Positions 1-10,583 of a stretch of DNA of 64,000 nt are shown piece by piece. The position numbers and the translations under genes were made by a program. This stretch comes from Bicyclus anynana (Eukaryota; Arthropoda; Insecta; Lepidoptera; Nymphalidae). The notes beneath the pieces were generated by a model. The model was not told the origin of the DNA. It did no database searches and saw only the letters and a program-made list of their open reading frames with translations. Within the stretch, counting starts at the first letter, position 1. Every line of letters starts with the position of its first letter. The DNA lies in assembly GCF_947172395.1 (NCBI RefSeq), contig NC_069087.1:5289107-5353106 (forward strand), read 5' to 3'.

Positions 1-60
1 TTTGCTATGCAACTCAATTAAATTAATACAATTAGCCGCTTTAGCCCGCATCAGTATTGA

Positions 61-110
61 CATGCTAGTGACATATCTCTATTATAAAATCTTTGAGTGG
101 ATGGTATAGA
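61..110. repeat. Short dispersed repeat, copy 1
   Basis: This stretch, around a CTAGTGACATATCT core followed by AAAATCTTTG and TGGA, recurs at about 50478-50530. The CTAG end hints at a Helitron terminus, but no other end could be placed. The family is not recognised. Confidence 0.35.
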
Positions 111-115
111 TTGTC

Positions 116-254
116 ATAACATCATCATATCAGCTGATGGACGTCCACATCAGGACATAGGCTTTTTGTAAGGACTTCCAAGCATTACGATACTGGGTTG
201 CCTGCATCCAGTGAATCCCTGGGACTCACTTGATGTCGTCAGTCCAATCGTAGA
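116..254 (-). mobile_element. RTE-clade LINE 3' end relic (family F)
   Basis: Read on the minus strand this matches other F tails in the window: a degraded DDIK-type coding end, then the GACGTCCATC block and a short ATG-rich tail. It is 5'-truncated and badly decayed, with no open frame. F tails resemble the C-terminal end of RTE-type endonuclease/reverse transcriptase proteins of Lepidoptera. Confidence 0.65.
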
Positions 255-1166
255 TAGTAAGGTAAGTTATTCATTCTTCTATATTCGTTTATAACAACGC
301 TTATGACAGGTCGCTTATGCCATACATTTTTTTAAATAACAACATTAAAGCTTCAAGTTTCATTATTTAGGTTTCTTTAGTTTAATTCTAATTTTCAGTT
401 CAAATAATAAGTGTGTTCGGAAACACTAAGCCATACCAACTTGTATGTTATGTTTTATTTCCTCTCACTAAAGGTTGTCTAGGAGATATTGCCTAAGTGA
501 TAAGTTTTATCTTCTTTTTGTCCTCTCTGAATATAATATATTATTTGTATTAAAAAAAAAAAACTAACAAAAATTACTCATTTCAGTAGATTTTATTTTC
601 CAAAACAGAACAACCAAACAGAGAAATATGTCGTATCAACATAATTTTTAATTAATAATCATTAAAACGACACATATGAAGTTAATTCGCAATAAAACAT
701 TGGGCAATTGTAGGCAGCAAATTACATCGTTGAAAAATCAATCCCAAAAAGAACATGCCGGTGGTTCCGATAGGCAAACACTTCGACACAGAGTCAATGT
801 TGACTTGCCCCGACCTCCCCTCGTATAACGCGACAATAAATCGTATAAATAAATTATCTCCGTCAATCTAATATGATCCTGTTTGTTGGTACTGACGACT
901 CTTTTATGTTGGTTAGCAGACCTATTGTTGTACTACGCAGCAATTTGTAGTATTGAATCCTTAATGGTAGAATGGTTCAGAGAGAGGAATTAAATTCGAG
1001 AGGGGCAGTAGGTTTAATTCCCCCCACAAAGTACTCGTGTGTTATGATCCTATGTACTATACCTTAAACTTGGCATAGTTCGAGAGTTAACACCACCAAA
1101 TCGGGCTCAACGGTAATTTATTGATTTTTGGAATAACAATTATATCCTTCTTTTCGTCCAGTTTTA
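255..1166. other. No recognised feature
   Basis: AT-rich sequence with an A-run near 552-563. I see no open frame with coding character and no match to the repeats found elsewhere in the window. Confidence 0.5.
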
Positions 1167-1189
1167 TTTCCGGGATGCTCTCTACGAGG

Positions 1190-1311
1190 ATGAGGTACAT
1201 GTTTGCCCTATTTCCCCGAGATCATTACACTGACTAAGCTACCAAAATAATGTATGAGGTACTGCCTTGTTTCCTCGAGATCAGTTCACCGACTAAGCAA
1301 CTAAAATAAAC
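1190..1311. repeat. Imperfect tandem duplication, two units of about 64 bp
   Basis: Unit 1 starts with ATGAGGTAC at 1190 and unit 2 with the same word at about 1254. Both share a CGAGATCA core, then ACTAAGC and an ACCAAAATAA-like end. The units have diverged, so the duplication is not recent. Confidence 0.7.
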
Positions 1312-1380
1312 AAACTCTCTTGCAAGTTGTTAAATAGTAATAGTAATATAATAACACATATGTAGGAAAAACGTACTATT

Positions 1381-1518
1381 CGCCATCATTTTCATTATCA
1401 GTAATTTCACTGTTGGACATAGGCCTATAGTGAGGACTTCTGAATAACAAGGTCCAGGGCTGACTGCATTCGGTGGCTCTCTGTCATCCAGTTGATATCA
1501 TAATTCCACTCAGTGGGG
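1381..1518 (-). mobile_element. RTE-clade LINE 3' end relic (family F)
   Basis: The minus strand carries the F-tail signature (reading plus: a CATCATTTTCATTATCA tail, TTGGACATAGGCCT, then degraded coding end). Heavily mutated and 5'-truncated. Confidence 0.55.
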
Positions 1519-1714
1519 GGTCAACCAATAATTTAAAATCAAACGAACTTACCAAGGAAAGTTTAGTGATAATTATGTGACCTTCTTTCAACGCAATTTA
1601 TTAAAATTAAAAAAAAAAAAAACTTTAAGGGCACGTCTTTCTTCAATAAGTTTAATCATGTCTATAACCAATACAGGCTGTAGAATAACTTCGTAATTTG
1701 AACACAAAGTATCA

Positions 1715-1965
1715 ATGAAGTGGAAAGAAAGAACAAAAATTAATACCATTTACGTGGGGGAAGTCACGGAATATAGATACCGGACGCAAACAGAGCGATA
1801 CGTCGGGCGAGCCGTCGTAAAAAACACGTTAACATCCATTCACATTTATGCCCCTATTTGCGCTAGACCGCCGGCCCCGTACAAAGTAACTGATTGCCTC
1901 GACCGAACTGCTCTATTTGTTTTCGTGCTGGCTTTTTTACGTTGACCGTGATAGATATCTCCCCG
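1715..1965. other. CpG-rich unique block
   Basis: This block has many CG dinucleotides (CCGGACGC, CGTCGGGCGAGC, CGCCGGCCCCG) in otherwise AT-rich surroundings and matches no repeat seen here. A 76-codon frame is open on the plus strand, but it shows no domain I recognise and no clear splice sites. It may be regulatory or an unrecognised exon. Confidence 0.3.
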
Positions 1966-2010
1966 GTCTATCAAATAGCTCGAGGTGTATCGTGTAATTG
2001 ACTTGGAATA

Positions 2011-2165
2011 TTATCATCATCATCATATCAGCCGATGGACGTCCACTGCAGAACATAGGCCTTTAGGACTTCTAAACATTACGATCCTGAGCCACCTGCA
2101 TCCACCGAATCTCTGCGATTTGCTTGATGTCGTCAGTCCACCTGGTGGTAGATCGACTCGAATTC
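2011..2165 (-). mobile_element. RTE-clade LINE 3' end (family F)
   Basis: Minus-strand F tail: (ATG)n microsatellite end, then the block read on plus as CAGCCGATGGACGTCCACTG, AGGCCT, and a GATGTCGTCAGTCCACC coding end that encodes W-T-D-D-I in sister copies. Only the last part of the element remains. Confidence 0.75.
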
Positions 2166-2235
2166 ATGCTTAGCCTAACTGATCCACTGCTGGGCTAGGC
2201 CCCTCCCTAATTATGAGAGGAATGTAGTTGTTCGA
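2166..2235 (-). mobile_element. LINE 3' UTR relic (family K)
   Basis: On the minus strand this reads like the common lepidopteran LINE tail containing CCTAGCCCAGCAGTGG followed by a TAGGCT word. A similar degraded tail lies at about 63070-63220. Only about 70 bases can be matched. Confidence 0.4.
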
Positions 2236-2295
2236 CAGGCTTATGTTAATAATATTGGACTATTAAACAATCACCATCAGGTGTCAACGACTAGT

Positions 2296-2490
2296 TGCCT
2301 CGACTGGTGACAGAAGGGCTTGCTCTTTTTGGGCAAAGGATCAGCCTGGCTGTCCAGCGCGGAAATGCAGCCAGTATTCTTGCCACCATTCCACGTGGGC
2401 ATTATTTGTATAGTTATTAGGAACTTTTATCCTAATAACTTTACAAGCTTAAGTTCCTTATTGTATTCTTTCTCAATATAAAAAAGATAG
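2296..2490 (+). mobile_element. LINE C-terminal and 3' UTR fragment (family G)
   Basis: The same sequence occurs inverted at 60688-60868. Here the plus strand is open at the start and reads RISLAVQRGNAASILATIP, which has the look of the C-terminus of a non-LTR reverse transcriptase protein. A 3' UTR ending in a TATTCTTTCTCAATA-like word follows. The clade is undecided. The block with GTTATTAGG and CCTAATAAC (about 2416-2443) is a short hairpin absent from the sister copy. Confidence 0.6.
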
Positions 2491-2519
2491 CTAAAAAAAA
2501 TGGTAATGATGATTTACCT

Positions 2520-2640
2520 CAATTGATACAGAGAAAGGGTCGGTTGGTGTTGACGTAGAAAGACTCGTGTATTACCCACCCTTTACACAGTCTCTTCGAC
2601 TATGTAATTGGGGAATATTGGTCATTTTGAGAAAAGAAAG
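2520..2640 (+). mobile_element. Possible SINE family H relic
   Basis: The end resembles the 3' part of SINE H (ACACAGTCTCTTCGACT, then GGGAATATTGGTCAT). The tRNA-like head is too degraded to identify. Confidence 0.3.
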
Positions 2641-3313
2641 TTGTCGCACTTAATGTTTTTAAAAATTAAAAAAATAAATCAAGTTTGAAGGCTTCGTTGG
2701 AAGTGTACTCTGACGTGTGAGGGTGTAACTACCATGTGCCCAACTCTGGGCTGATACAGAGAATATCTTACTAGTAATATGAGATGCACCAGTAATAGGT
2801 GTTGATAGAGTTTGAATTCAAAATTTCACAGATTTTAATTCACCTTTTAATCTTTTGAGTTAGTTTGACATTTAATGTTAGATATTTATGTTTGTTTTGT
2901 TTAAGGTACATAGATTAAAGTATAAAATCGTATATACCGTTCATTGTTACTTTATTCGTCGGCTGGGGAGGTGCTCAAAACAAAAGTTTCCCAAAGTTTT
3001 ATCAAGGCGTCCCCCCAGGCTTGGAGGGCTCCTTTGACCTATTTACAGAGATGATCCACGGCTACGCCGACGATAGATAATTTCATAATTTTTCGTATCA
3101 ACGATAAATTTTTCGTAGAGACACAATTCTGCCCAATATGAATCGATGACATTTTTCTGTTGAAAAAGTTAATGAATCAATGGTTGATTGATTCATACTC
3201 GTTGGTACTCAGATCTCAAGGATAATAATGCCTTAACAACGGCAGAAAATTTGCTGCTGAGTTCTATTATTGAATAGCCATATTGTAAGTATAATAGAAA
3301 TTATAAATGTCAA
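2641..3313. other. No recognised feature
   Basis: Mostly AT-rich. A GC-richer patch at about 2955-3075 contains CGTCCCCCCAGGC and a GGAGGGCTCC word. No frame, splice pair or repeat match was found. Confidence 0.45.
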
Positions 3314-3575
3314 ATTTCATTTATTTCAATTAGGCTTAGTTTACAAGCACTTTCGAAACGTCAGGTAATAATATTATTAGATATGGTGATAACAATTGGT
3401 CAAATATTTTAAATTAAAGTTACAAGGGTTCCAAATGCCTTGGTCTGAGAAGAGCCCACAACAAACTCAGCCAGGTTTTGTTTTTTGTTTACCAATTTTC
3501 AAAATTTATCTAGAACTAAGTACACAATTTATTGTAGAATTGTGTAATTCAATACCAAGCTTGTTTATCGTCTAT
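3314..3575 (-). mobile_element. Jockey/CR1-like LINE 3' end (family 2)
   Basis: The minus strand matches the family-2 LINE tail best preserved at 25399-25842: GGTAAAC, TGAGTTTGTTGTGGGCTCTT, CCAAGG, then AAGTGCTTGTAAACTAAGCC and an AATTGAAATAAATGAA-like 3' end. 5'-truncated, non-coding part only. Confidence 0.7.
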
Positions 3576-3805
3576 ATAATATACAAGTGAAATTTAATGT
3601 AAATAATAATGTACACGTAAAATTTAATTAAATTCGCCATACTCGTGATTTTGGTCATCAGACTCTGTAATTATTATTTACTCCAGCTATACATTATATA
3701 GTGCAAAAACCATCAACCTAGTATCCTACGCAAGAGTTGCAAAACGTGTATCGGCCGTTTTAGAAATAAATGAGTCCGTAATTATGATGACATTATTGTA
3801 CCACG

Positions 3806-4075
3806 TGTATGCCTAAACGTGTAAATCTAAGAACCAAAGTTACCGACATAGCTCAGCGAGTCGCAAAGCTAAAGTGGCAATGGGCGGGGTACATAGTTCA
3901 AAGAGCCGGTAGATGTTGGGGTCCCAAGGTGCTGGAATGGCAACCCCGCACTAGAAAGCGCAGTGTTGGTCGACCGCCCTCCAGGTGGACTGACGACATT
4001 AAGCTACTCGCAGGAATCGCTGGATGCCAATGGACGTCCATCGGCCGATATGATGGTGATAATAATGATGTGTAT
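3806..4075 (+). mobile_element. RTE-clade LINE 3' end with partial coding sequence (family F)
   Basis: The plus frame reads RTKVTDIAQRVAKLKWQWAG near its start and then VGRPPSRWTDDIK, a typical C-terminal stretch of RTE-type pol proteins. It then enters the GACGTCCATCGGCCGATATG tail and a loose (ATG/ATA)n end. The catalytic RT domain is missing, so it is a dead 5'-truncated copy. It is the best preserved F coding end in the window. Confidence 0.8.
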
Positions 4076-4796
4076 ACTTTTAAGAAATTTATATAGTCAT
4101 CTAAAATTTTAAAAATCTTGTTTGTGGTCACATACTGGTCAAAAGAGCTCGATTTGTGTATTCACAAACTCCCCTACCCCCATTTTGCAATCGCGATTTC
4201 AATACTTACTTCTATTTAAAAAAAATATATATCTCAGAACAAAGTTAAGTCAGTTAGTAGTGTAATAACTTGCAATGTATTATTTACTTGTATTTCAATA
4301 TTCTAGTACCCAACGAATTTGTTCAACGTTGATTAGTACAGCTCAACTTTGTGATGGAAATAACTTGTTACATCTATTAAGTAATTAGCCGGTATAAAGC
4401 GATGCTTAAGTAATGAAGCGTAATTATAAGAGAGGACACGTCTAAGGAGTAGAATAATTAAATCAATCATCCCTTCCCCGTGGTGTATAATCTTTTCAGT
4501 GGAATTGAGTTTAAATTAAATACTCTGATCTTATTCCGTCGATTCTTTGAACTGTATTTTGTGAGTTTGAATTTCGTTTTGAGTAGAACGGTACACTAGA
4601 GTCAATTAGTTTTATTTCAAGCGTACTTGATTATTTCTTGTATAATATATTGAATACTATTTTACTTTGAAACCTATAAGAAACCTAGTGAATATCCATT
4701 TATCAGGTGTGTTCACCTGGGTAACAATGTATTGATTTTTTTTTTGTTTTTTTTTTATATTTTTTTGTTTTTAAGGAACACATTTTTATTTTTAAA
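4076..4796. other. No recognised feature; T-rich tract at its end
   Basis: AT-rich spacer. The last 60 bases are a T-rich tract (about 4735-4790) directly beside the Helitron at 4797. Confidence 0.5.
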
Positions 4797-5155
4797 CTAG
4801 TGGACACCCGCGACCTGTACGACGCGACGAGTGAAAGTCGATGTAAACTTACAACTTAAAAAATAGAGTGACTTCCTCCGTTTTCCCATCACTGCTCTGG
4901 TCCTATTGATCAATAGTGTAATGAAAAGTATATTATAGTCTGGGAGTATGAAAAATAATTGTACCTACCAAGTTTCATTAAAATCCGTCGAGTAGTTTTT
5001 TGTTCTATAACAAACATACAGACAGAGAAAAATTTTACTGATTGCATTTTTGACATCGTATCGATCACTAATCACCCCCTGATAGTTATTTTGGAAATAT
5101 ATTTCATGTACATTGTACATAATTGACCTCTCTACAGATTTATTATAAGTATAGA
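4797..5155 (-). mobile_element. Non-autonomous Helitron, apparently full length
   Basis: Read on the minus strand it begins TCTATACTTATAATAAAT and ends in CTAG, with A before the start and T after the end, as expected for Helitron insertion at an AT site. The 3' end has the CGCGGGTGTCCACTAG word and a small GC-rich hairpin potential. At 359 bp it has no coding capacity and would need helicase from elsewhere. Confidence 0.75.
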
Positions 5156-5224
5156 TGACATTCGCTGTCTTTTTTAATATGGGTAATCTTTTCTCTTTCC
5201 ATTAGTAATAAAGGCTGTTTTCAG

Positions 5225-5323
5225 AGACGGTACGATACTACCTTAATAGTCCTACAGACGGGATTCAAACACAAGACCTCTCTGTGTTGAGTGCGGCTCC
5301 TTAACCTTGAAAGTCTTATCTTG
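5225..5323 (-). mobile_element. tRNA-like SINE head, degraded
   Basis: On the minus strand, GGTTAAGGAGCCGCACTC (A-box-like) is followed by TTTGAATCCCGTCTG (B-box-like). The spacing fits a tRNA-derived promoter, but no tRNA fold or SINE body could be matched. Confidence 0.4.
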
Positions 5324-5961
5324 TATTTCTAATTTAATAAGAAAATATCTTCATGATTTCCTTAAATCCCTAACAATTTTAAGGACAAGTTTGTTTTTGC
5401 CTCGCAGGTTACGTAAATTTAATAAAAACTCAATAGAGCGTAATTTCATATTTCATAAAGACTAAAAAAATCTCATGATTTTCAAAAAATAAATGCAAAT
5501 AAGTGAATTGTAAAACCCGTGATTAAAATTAACGTATTTTACCTAATTTACGGAAACATTGTACGACTATCTAGTCATATGTTAAACAAGTCTGAATATA
5601 ACTTGTATAGACTGCGAATTATTACGTTAATGTTTTTATGAACATAATAAGAACTACCTATCTAGATTTCTTGTTCCAACGTTTTATGCTAATAGTATTT
5701 GATAGGTAGCAAAACGTAAAGAGATCGCTGGCGCACCCCTGGGAGGGGAGGCTGCCAAACTTTTAAAGATATTACCCAAGAAGGGTTGAGGCAGCGCTCG
5801 CGTCCTACGTGATCTCACTCGCCATCTGTCTTTAGCTGCCCGAAATTTGTTTATATATTTTCTTTTGTATTGGAATTACTATATTCACAAAGAAAAACCA
5901 AGTCTCTTTGTGACAGAATTCATCTAAGGAAGTCTTCATCATCATTAACATCGTATTACGT
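5324..5961. other. No recognised feature; CpG-richer patch
   Basis: Mostly AT-rich. The segment 5712-5840 (GCTGGCGCACCCC, GGCAGCGCTCGCGTCC) is richer in GC and unique within the window. No splice pair or long frame was found. Confidence 0.4.
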
Positions 5962-6266
5962 CGTCATCAACCCATATTCGGCTCACTGCTGAGCTCGAGT
6001 CTCCTCTCAGAATGAGAAGGGTTAGGCCAATAGTCCACCACGCTGGCCTAATGCGGAATGGCAGACTTCACACACGCAGAGAATCAAGAAAATTCTCTAG
6101 TATGCAGATTTCCTCACGATGTTTGCCTTCACTGGTTGAGATACGTGATATTTAATTTCTTAAAATGCACACAACTGAAGTTGGAGGTGCAAGCCCGGAC
6201 CGGATTCGAACCCACACCCTCCGGAATTGGAGGCAGAGGTCATATACACTGGGCTATCACGGCTCT
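5962..6266 (-). mobile_element. SINE family A, full length
   Basis: tRNA-derived SINE. On the minus strand the head is AGAGCCGTGATAGCCCAGTG (A box), then a GGTTCGAATCCGGTCC B box, a body with AACATCGTGAGGAAA, a near-palindromic GAGACTCGAGCTCAGCAGTG region and an AT-rich GATGA-type end. It matches about a dozen other copies in the window. Confidence 0.85.
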
Positions 6267-6537
6267 ACATACATCAACACAATACATCGTATTAAGGTGA
6301 CTGTAATTCCTTTTATATTATGTTAATTAATGATCATACCCCAGGTCTTGAACTTAGTACCTCTTGATCTGAAGTCACTTAAGACAAACACAGAATCGCT
6401 TAAGCAAAACACTAGAGACAAGTATAAGGCAGTCTTGGAAAAGAATTCCCACATAACCATGTGATTCCTGCCGTCAAGAAGTACTATATATTTATGTAGG
6501 AAGACATTAATTCTACAAAGTAATAAAAAAAGAACTT

Positions 6538-6540
<3 letters not shown>

Positions 6541-6574
<34 letters not shown>
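6541..6574. repeat. (AT)n microsatellite
   Basis: A perfect AT dinucleotide run of 34 bases. Confidence 0.95.
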
Positions 6575-6577
<3 letters not shown>

Positions 6578-6595
6578 CCGTTTTTCTTAGCCCAG

Positions 6596-6850
6596 TGATG
6601 ATGCCTTTAATTCGGAGAGCGTAGATTTGTATCTTGATTTAAGGCATGTATCTCCAACTTTTCGGTTATAGGCATTTTCAGAAATTAAATATCAAAATGT
6701 AACGGTGAAGGAAAGCCATCGTGAGGAAGCCTACATACCTGACAATTTTCTTACCTGGGCCAACGTGGTGGACTATTAGCCTTATCCTCTCATTTTAAGA
6801 CGAGACTCGTGCTAAATAGTGAGTAGAATATAGGTTGTTAATTATGATAT
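6596..6850 (+). mobile_element. SINE family A relic
   Basis: The plus strand keeps GGCATGTATCTCCAACTTTT, ATCGTGAGGAAGCC, GGGCCAACGTGGTGGACTAT and a GACGAGACTCGTGCT end of SINE A. The tRNA-like head is degraded or replaced and there are internal deletions. Confidence 0.65.
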
Positions 6851-7463
6851 TATTACTCTCAATAACATTTGATTTACATAAAGATATATTTACTCACTTA
6901 TTTCCTCCTATAAACTAACTATGTATAAAATACCTTTAATAAACTGTTTGAATTATTGTTAGATTGATCTTTATTTAAAAATCAACCAACATTATTAGTG
7001 GTTTTCAAAATCATTTTCCTTTACACAGTCCCGACAGTAAAAAAATGTACAAAGGTCGTATAACATCAGTATTTAAGAGACCTGCAGAATTAATTTCCAA
7101 AATATTATTTCTGGGGAAAGAATGGAATATATCTGCTAAAATTTGTAGCAAATTATGCAAACGTGCCGCAGTAACCATAAAAAATCAAGACATTTTCCTT
7201 GAGACGTCGAAGTGTTCCGCAGGAACTGGACGCAAATAAATTTATCATTTTCCACTGCATAAAGCATAAATTCGAATCATTGGTCCTTCCTATTGAAGGG
7301 CTCTGTTGTACAATGTTTGTTGTTATCTAACTTGTAACTTTGTTTCTTTTTTTTTGTTTTGGTCTAATCTTTGATGTTACTATAACTGTGTTGTTGTGTA
7401 ACCTCTCGCGTAAGATGTTTCATGTGAAAATTTTCTAAATAGTTGATTAATTAAGCTCGCATT
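6851..7463. other. No recognised feature
   Basis: AT-rich. A 64-codon frame at 7045-7239 has no recognised domain. A T-rich tract lies at 7345-7360. Confidence 0.4.
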
Positions 7464-7697
7464 TACTATGACATCCCAGTGCAACTTGCTCATAACTTCT
7501 TCCAGCTCGATGATCTTTTCGTCGGACCTCAAAGTGCGTGCGTTATATGTTGCCAGGTCTAGTCGTCGGGATTGGCAGCGGAAACTCTGCCGGAGATTCT
7601 TAACACCCCTTGCCCCGCCGTTACCGTAACCGCTGCCAGAGCCAGGAATAGCGGGGCTGCCGGGGACTAGGGGCTGTGTTTTAGTTTGTTGGTCCAT
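7464..7697 (-). pseudogene. N-terminus of RTE-type endonuclease/RT protein, truncated
   Basis: Starting at the ATG at 7697 on the minus strand, about 50 residues rich in G, P and S are followed by LATYNARTLRSDEKIIELEE and then LHWDVI. This is the opening strand and helix of the AP-endonuclease (APE) domain of RTE-clade LINE proteins, where the N of YNARTL lies in the metal-binding site. Homology breaks just after DVI (about 7467), so the catalytic and RT parts are absent. This end plausibly belongs to the same family as the F tails, but that is an inference. Confidence 0.7.
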
Positions 7698-7930
7698 CTA
7701 CAAAGGTTTGCCCGATACTGACCACGCTGGGCATGCGGGTTGGTCAGCGCTGGACCTGATTTCTCTCACCGGTGTCGCTGCTGCCCGACACCGGCCTGTG
7801 CCATTTGAAAATCTAGCCATTGTGAATGGATATACCGCCATTTGTCGGTCGCCAGAGCCTCGTCGGTCCATCTGCAGGGTGCACCACGAGCAGGTGAGGT
7901 TGGCAGTTGGGGAGACTGACTGGTACTAGT
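7698..7930 (-). mobile_element. 5' UTR of the RTE-type LINE
   Basis: GC-rich leader upstream of the APE start codon. Full-length 5' ends are rare among LINEs, which are usually 5'-truncated, so this piece is unusual in keeping the start and losing the rest. The minus-strand 5' end is close to 7930, next to a Helitron end. Confidence 0.5.
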
Positions 7931-7950
7931 CTCCCCCTTACACCCCAGGG

Positions 7951-8059
7951 TATATATATATATATAGGGGTAGGAGTAGGGTAGTGTAATGTAGGGATAG
8001 GGAAGAAGTGCAAATAAATAAATTAATAAGTCAAAGCGAAGCTTGAGCGGGTCCGCTAG
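7951..8059 (+). mobile_element. Helitron 3' end (family E) with (TA)n and GGGTA-type repeats
   Basis: An (AT)8 run, a short TAGGGG/TAGGG array and then AAAGCGAAGCTTGAGCGGGT ending in CTAG followed by T. The same end occurs inverted at 59230. Its 5' part is missing where it abuts the RTE leader. Confidence 0.6.
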
Positions 8060-8520
8060 TAAATATATAAAAGGCTTTTTCAGTCATTCATTAGTTGATA
8101 GTTTTGATTCAACACAATTATACAGAAAAAATATTTACCAAGAATAAAAGGCTTAGCATAGAAAGTACCATCTGTTTCGCATATGAAAGAGGTTTTCCTA
8201 CTATTTATATTCAATGAAAAGTTTCAAATAAAAGTCTCCCCATTCCTCATATGAGCGCTTATTGGTTTCTTAGAAATGTATGAAAGAAATATTGAATAGG
8301 TCCAGAGGCCACAATACGTCCTCGCCTCGAGCAATACACTCCGCTGCCACTTGTCACCCGCACGGGTCCGAGGGTGGGATCTACATAAAAATATCCATAT
8401 TTTAAATTTGATTTGAGAAAACTTCGCGGACAAATGTTTGCTATTGAAAATTGAATAGGGCACTGACGTGACAGAAATTCGATGCGTCAAACTCGGCCGC
8501 TGTTTGTATTGGAACAAACG

Positions 8521-8568
8521 TCTACGAGCTACGCCGTAGCGAGCTACGTCGTAGGCTACGCGTAGCTA
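8521..8568. repeat. GCTACG-rich nested palindromes
   Basis: AGCTACGCCGTAGC at 8527-8540 pairs with GCTACGCGTAGCT at 8555-8567 apart from one missing G, and the middle (CTACGTCGTAG) is nearly palindromic itself. Very CpG-rich against AT-rich flanks. Confidence 0.75.
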
Positions 8569-9149
8569 AGTTGTCTTCTGAACATTATTTTTAAATGCCG
8601 AAAGCTGAAATATTTATAAATTTATATTCCACATTTAATTTATAATGATTAGCGTTAGATTACAATTAGTAGTTAGTATTAGTAGTCTAGGTTTTCTGCA
8701 ATTCAAAACTGGTTATACTCGTAGTTCCAGCGGTATTTTTGTAAGTTACATAATTTTACTATTTAGTTACGTAAAATATTATTAGTGTGATCATTTGGGA
8801 CGTACCTTCCTCACATACGAATAAAAGATTATTGTTTTTTTGTAGTCCATGTCATGGTGTGTGTCATTGGTAGAGTAATTAATAGATAATGCGAGGTGTG
8901 AATATCATTTTTTGATGCAGAAATGCTTTTTAATACCTGTAATAAACCCCAAAGCGCTGGTTAATGTCAAGTATAAATGTGGTGGGTGAAAAAGTTCTAA
9001 TTCTTTCTGCTTTTAGAAGAGAAGTCTAGACCTTCAGTGGTCCATAAAAATTGGCTGAAGACCCGTGCAAGTAACGAGCATTATAACCCAGTTATCGTTC
9101 GTTTTGACGATATTCTGAACTATCGACTAGTACAATATAACATATGACA
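8569..9149. other. No recognised feature
   Basis: AT-rich spacer with no frame or repeat match that I can see. Confidence 0.45.
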
Positions 9150-9360
9150 GGCTCCGCTAAGTAAATAGTCATGTCTGGATCGCCGCTGATAATTTCTGTC
9201 TACAGAGCGAAGATAGGCGTCGCCCGCGGCGCTCTCCCTTCGTCGAAAACTTTGGACGTCAGGCACACATCGTCGAATCGTCTGAATAAGTGTACACATC
9301 TGCGCTGGCCGCAGAACAACTTTTGCTACAGCTGTGACATTCAAATACGTCATGTTTCAT
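9150..9360. other. CpG-rich unique block, possible exon or regulatory DNA
   Basis: Both strands carry a 66-77 codon frame across GTCGCCCGCGGCGC. An acceptor-like TTCTGTCTACAG is on the plus strand at 9199-9210 and GGCCAGCGCAG on the minus strand near 9300. No matching donor pairs with either, so coding status is undecided. Confidence 0.3.
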
Positions 9361-9372
9361 ATTTTAACTAAC

Positions 9373-9573
9373 GGCCGTTTTCAATAACCTATCTATCAGC
9401 CATTTCACTTACTAAAGTTACGAAAATCTTTCTTTCTGTTCTTATCTGCTTTTCAATAACCTACTGATCAATAAACTACAGATAGTTTGACTATGTAAAG
9501 ATAGTTTGACTGTTACTGATAATTGAGGATAGCTATCTATCCATAATGTTGGGAAGGTTATTGAAAACGACCT
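9373..9573. mobile_element. TIR element (MITE), about 200 bp
   Basis: GGCCGTTTTCAATAACCT at 9373-9390 is the inverted repeat of AGGTTATTGAAAACGACC at 9555-9572 with one mismatch. A third TTTTCAATAACCT lies inside at about 9451, and AGATAGTTTGACT occurs twice. No transposase frame. A target duplication was not clear (TTAA-like words lie nearby on both sides). Confidence 0.65.
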
Positions 9574-9954
9574 TAAGTCCAAGTCTTATTCAAAGAGAAA
9601 AATTTAATACAATTAATTAAAATTAAAATACGTTACAATAACAAAGTTCATAAAAAAATTATGGATAAGTTTTCGAAAAAAGCCAAATTCATCGAAAATA
9701 TTGCCTGAAAATTTATATATTCAGCAAAAACAACATTTAGTAAAATTCCTAAACTATTTTATTTATAGAAGCCTACTCAATCTAGTAAGAAAAGATTTAA
9801 ATTAAGTTTTACTGTTAGTTTTAATATCGAAATAAAAAGTAGCCTATTTCTGCTATTTCATACAATAATAATCTATCTCTTTGTCAATTTTCATCTTTAG
9901 TTATAAAGCTTTTAATAGTGTAACTCACTCAGTTTTGTTGTATCTTATAGTAAA
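9574..9954. other. No recognised feature
   Basis: AT-rich spacer between the MITE and a Helitron end. Confidence 0.5.
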
Positions 9955-10010
9955 CTAGCTAATGCCCGTGACTGCATCCACGTGAATTTGGGATTTTTAC
10001 TACCACACTG
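9955..10010 (-). mobile_element. Helitron 3' terminus
   Basis: CTAGCTAATGCCCGTGACTG is the inverted 3' end typical of lepidopteran Helitrons (CTAG, GCCCG, then a degraded CATCCACGTG). The rest of the element cannot be followed. Confidence 0.5.
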
Positions 10011-10420
10011 TGTACTCCTTAAAGGATCCGTTCCTGTTGTTTCTAAATAAATAAATATTATAGTCAGTAAGCTTACCCATAATAAAATAAGCTAAGCCAT
10101 CAACAAAACTCTGTGCAGTATTTTCCCAGAATGCTAAGCCTCGCAAATATTCCAGACACTATGCAATGGTCGGTCCAGGAATGCTTACATCGCCTTAAAA
10201 CTATCCCCTCTGGTTTCGTCTTAAATCCCGAGTTACGATGGCATTAGGAAACAAATTGTTCTGAGTAACTCTTACTAATACTGGAGACAGTACTTTCGTA
10301 GATTTTAACGTAATTATTAAATATTAAGATCTTTGTACCATTAGATAATATAGTTAACAAATAAATATTATAAATAAATAACAAGTTCTAAATAAAAAAA
10401 TAGTTTATGAGTACATATTT

Positions 10421-10583
10421 TTTAAAATTTTGATTTCAGAATCTGTTTTCACCATTCGGGTAATGCCTAGATATCGATTTTGAAAGAAATCGGTTCAGGA
10501 ATAAGAAATTTCAAATTGGCGCCCTTTTTTTAAATTTTGAGCTCAGAATCTATTTTCGACATTCATGCAATGCCTAGATATGG
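10421..10583. repeat. Diverged direct repeat, about 106 bp apart
   Basis: AAATTTTGATTTCAGAATCT plus AATGCCTAGATAT at 10421-10482 recurs as AAATTTTGAGCTCAGAATCT plus AATGCCTAGATAT at 10527-10583. A second word pair, ACCCAGATATTAGGTA, lies at about 10757 and 10892, so the wider block may be an old duplication. Confidence 0.6.
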
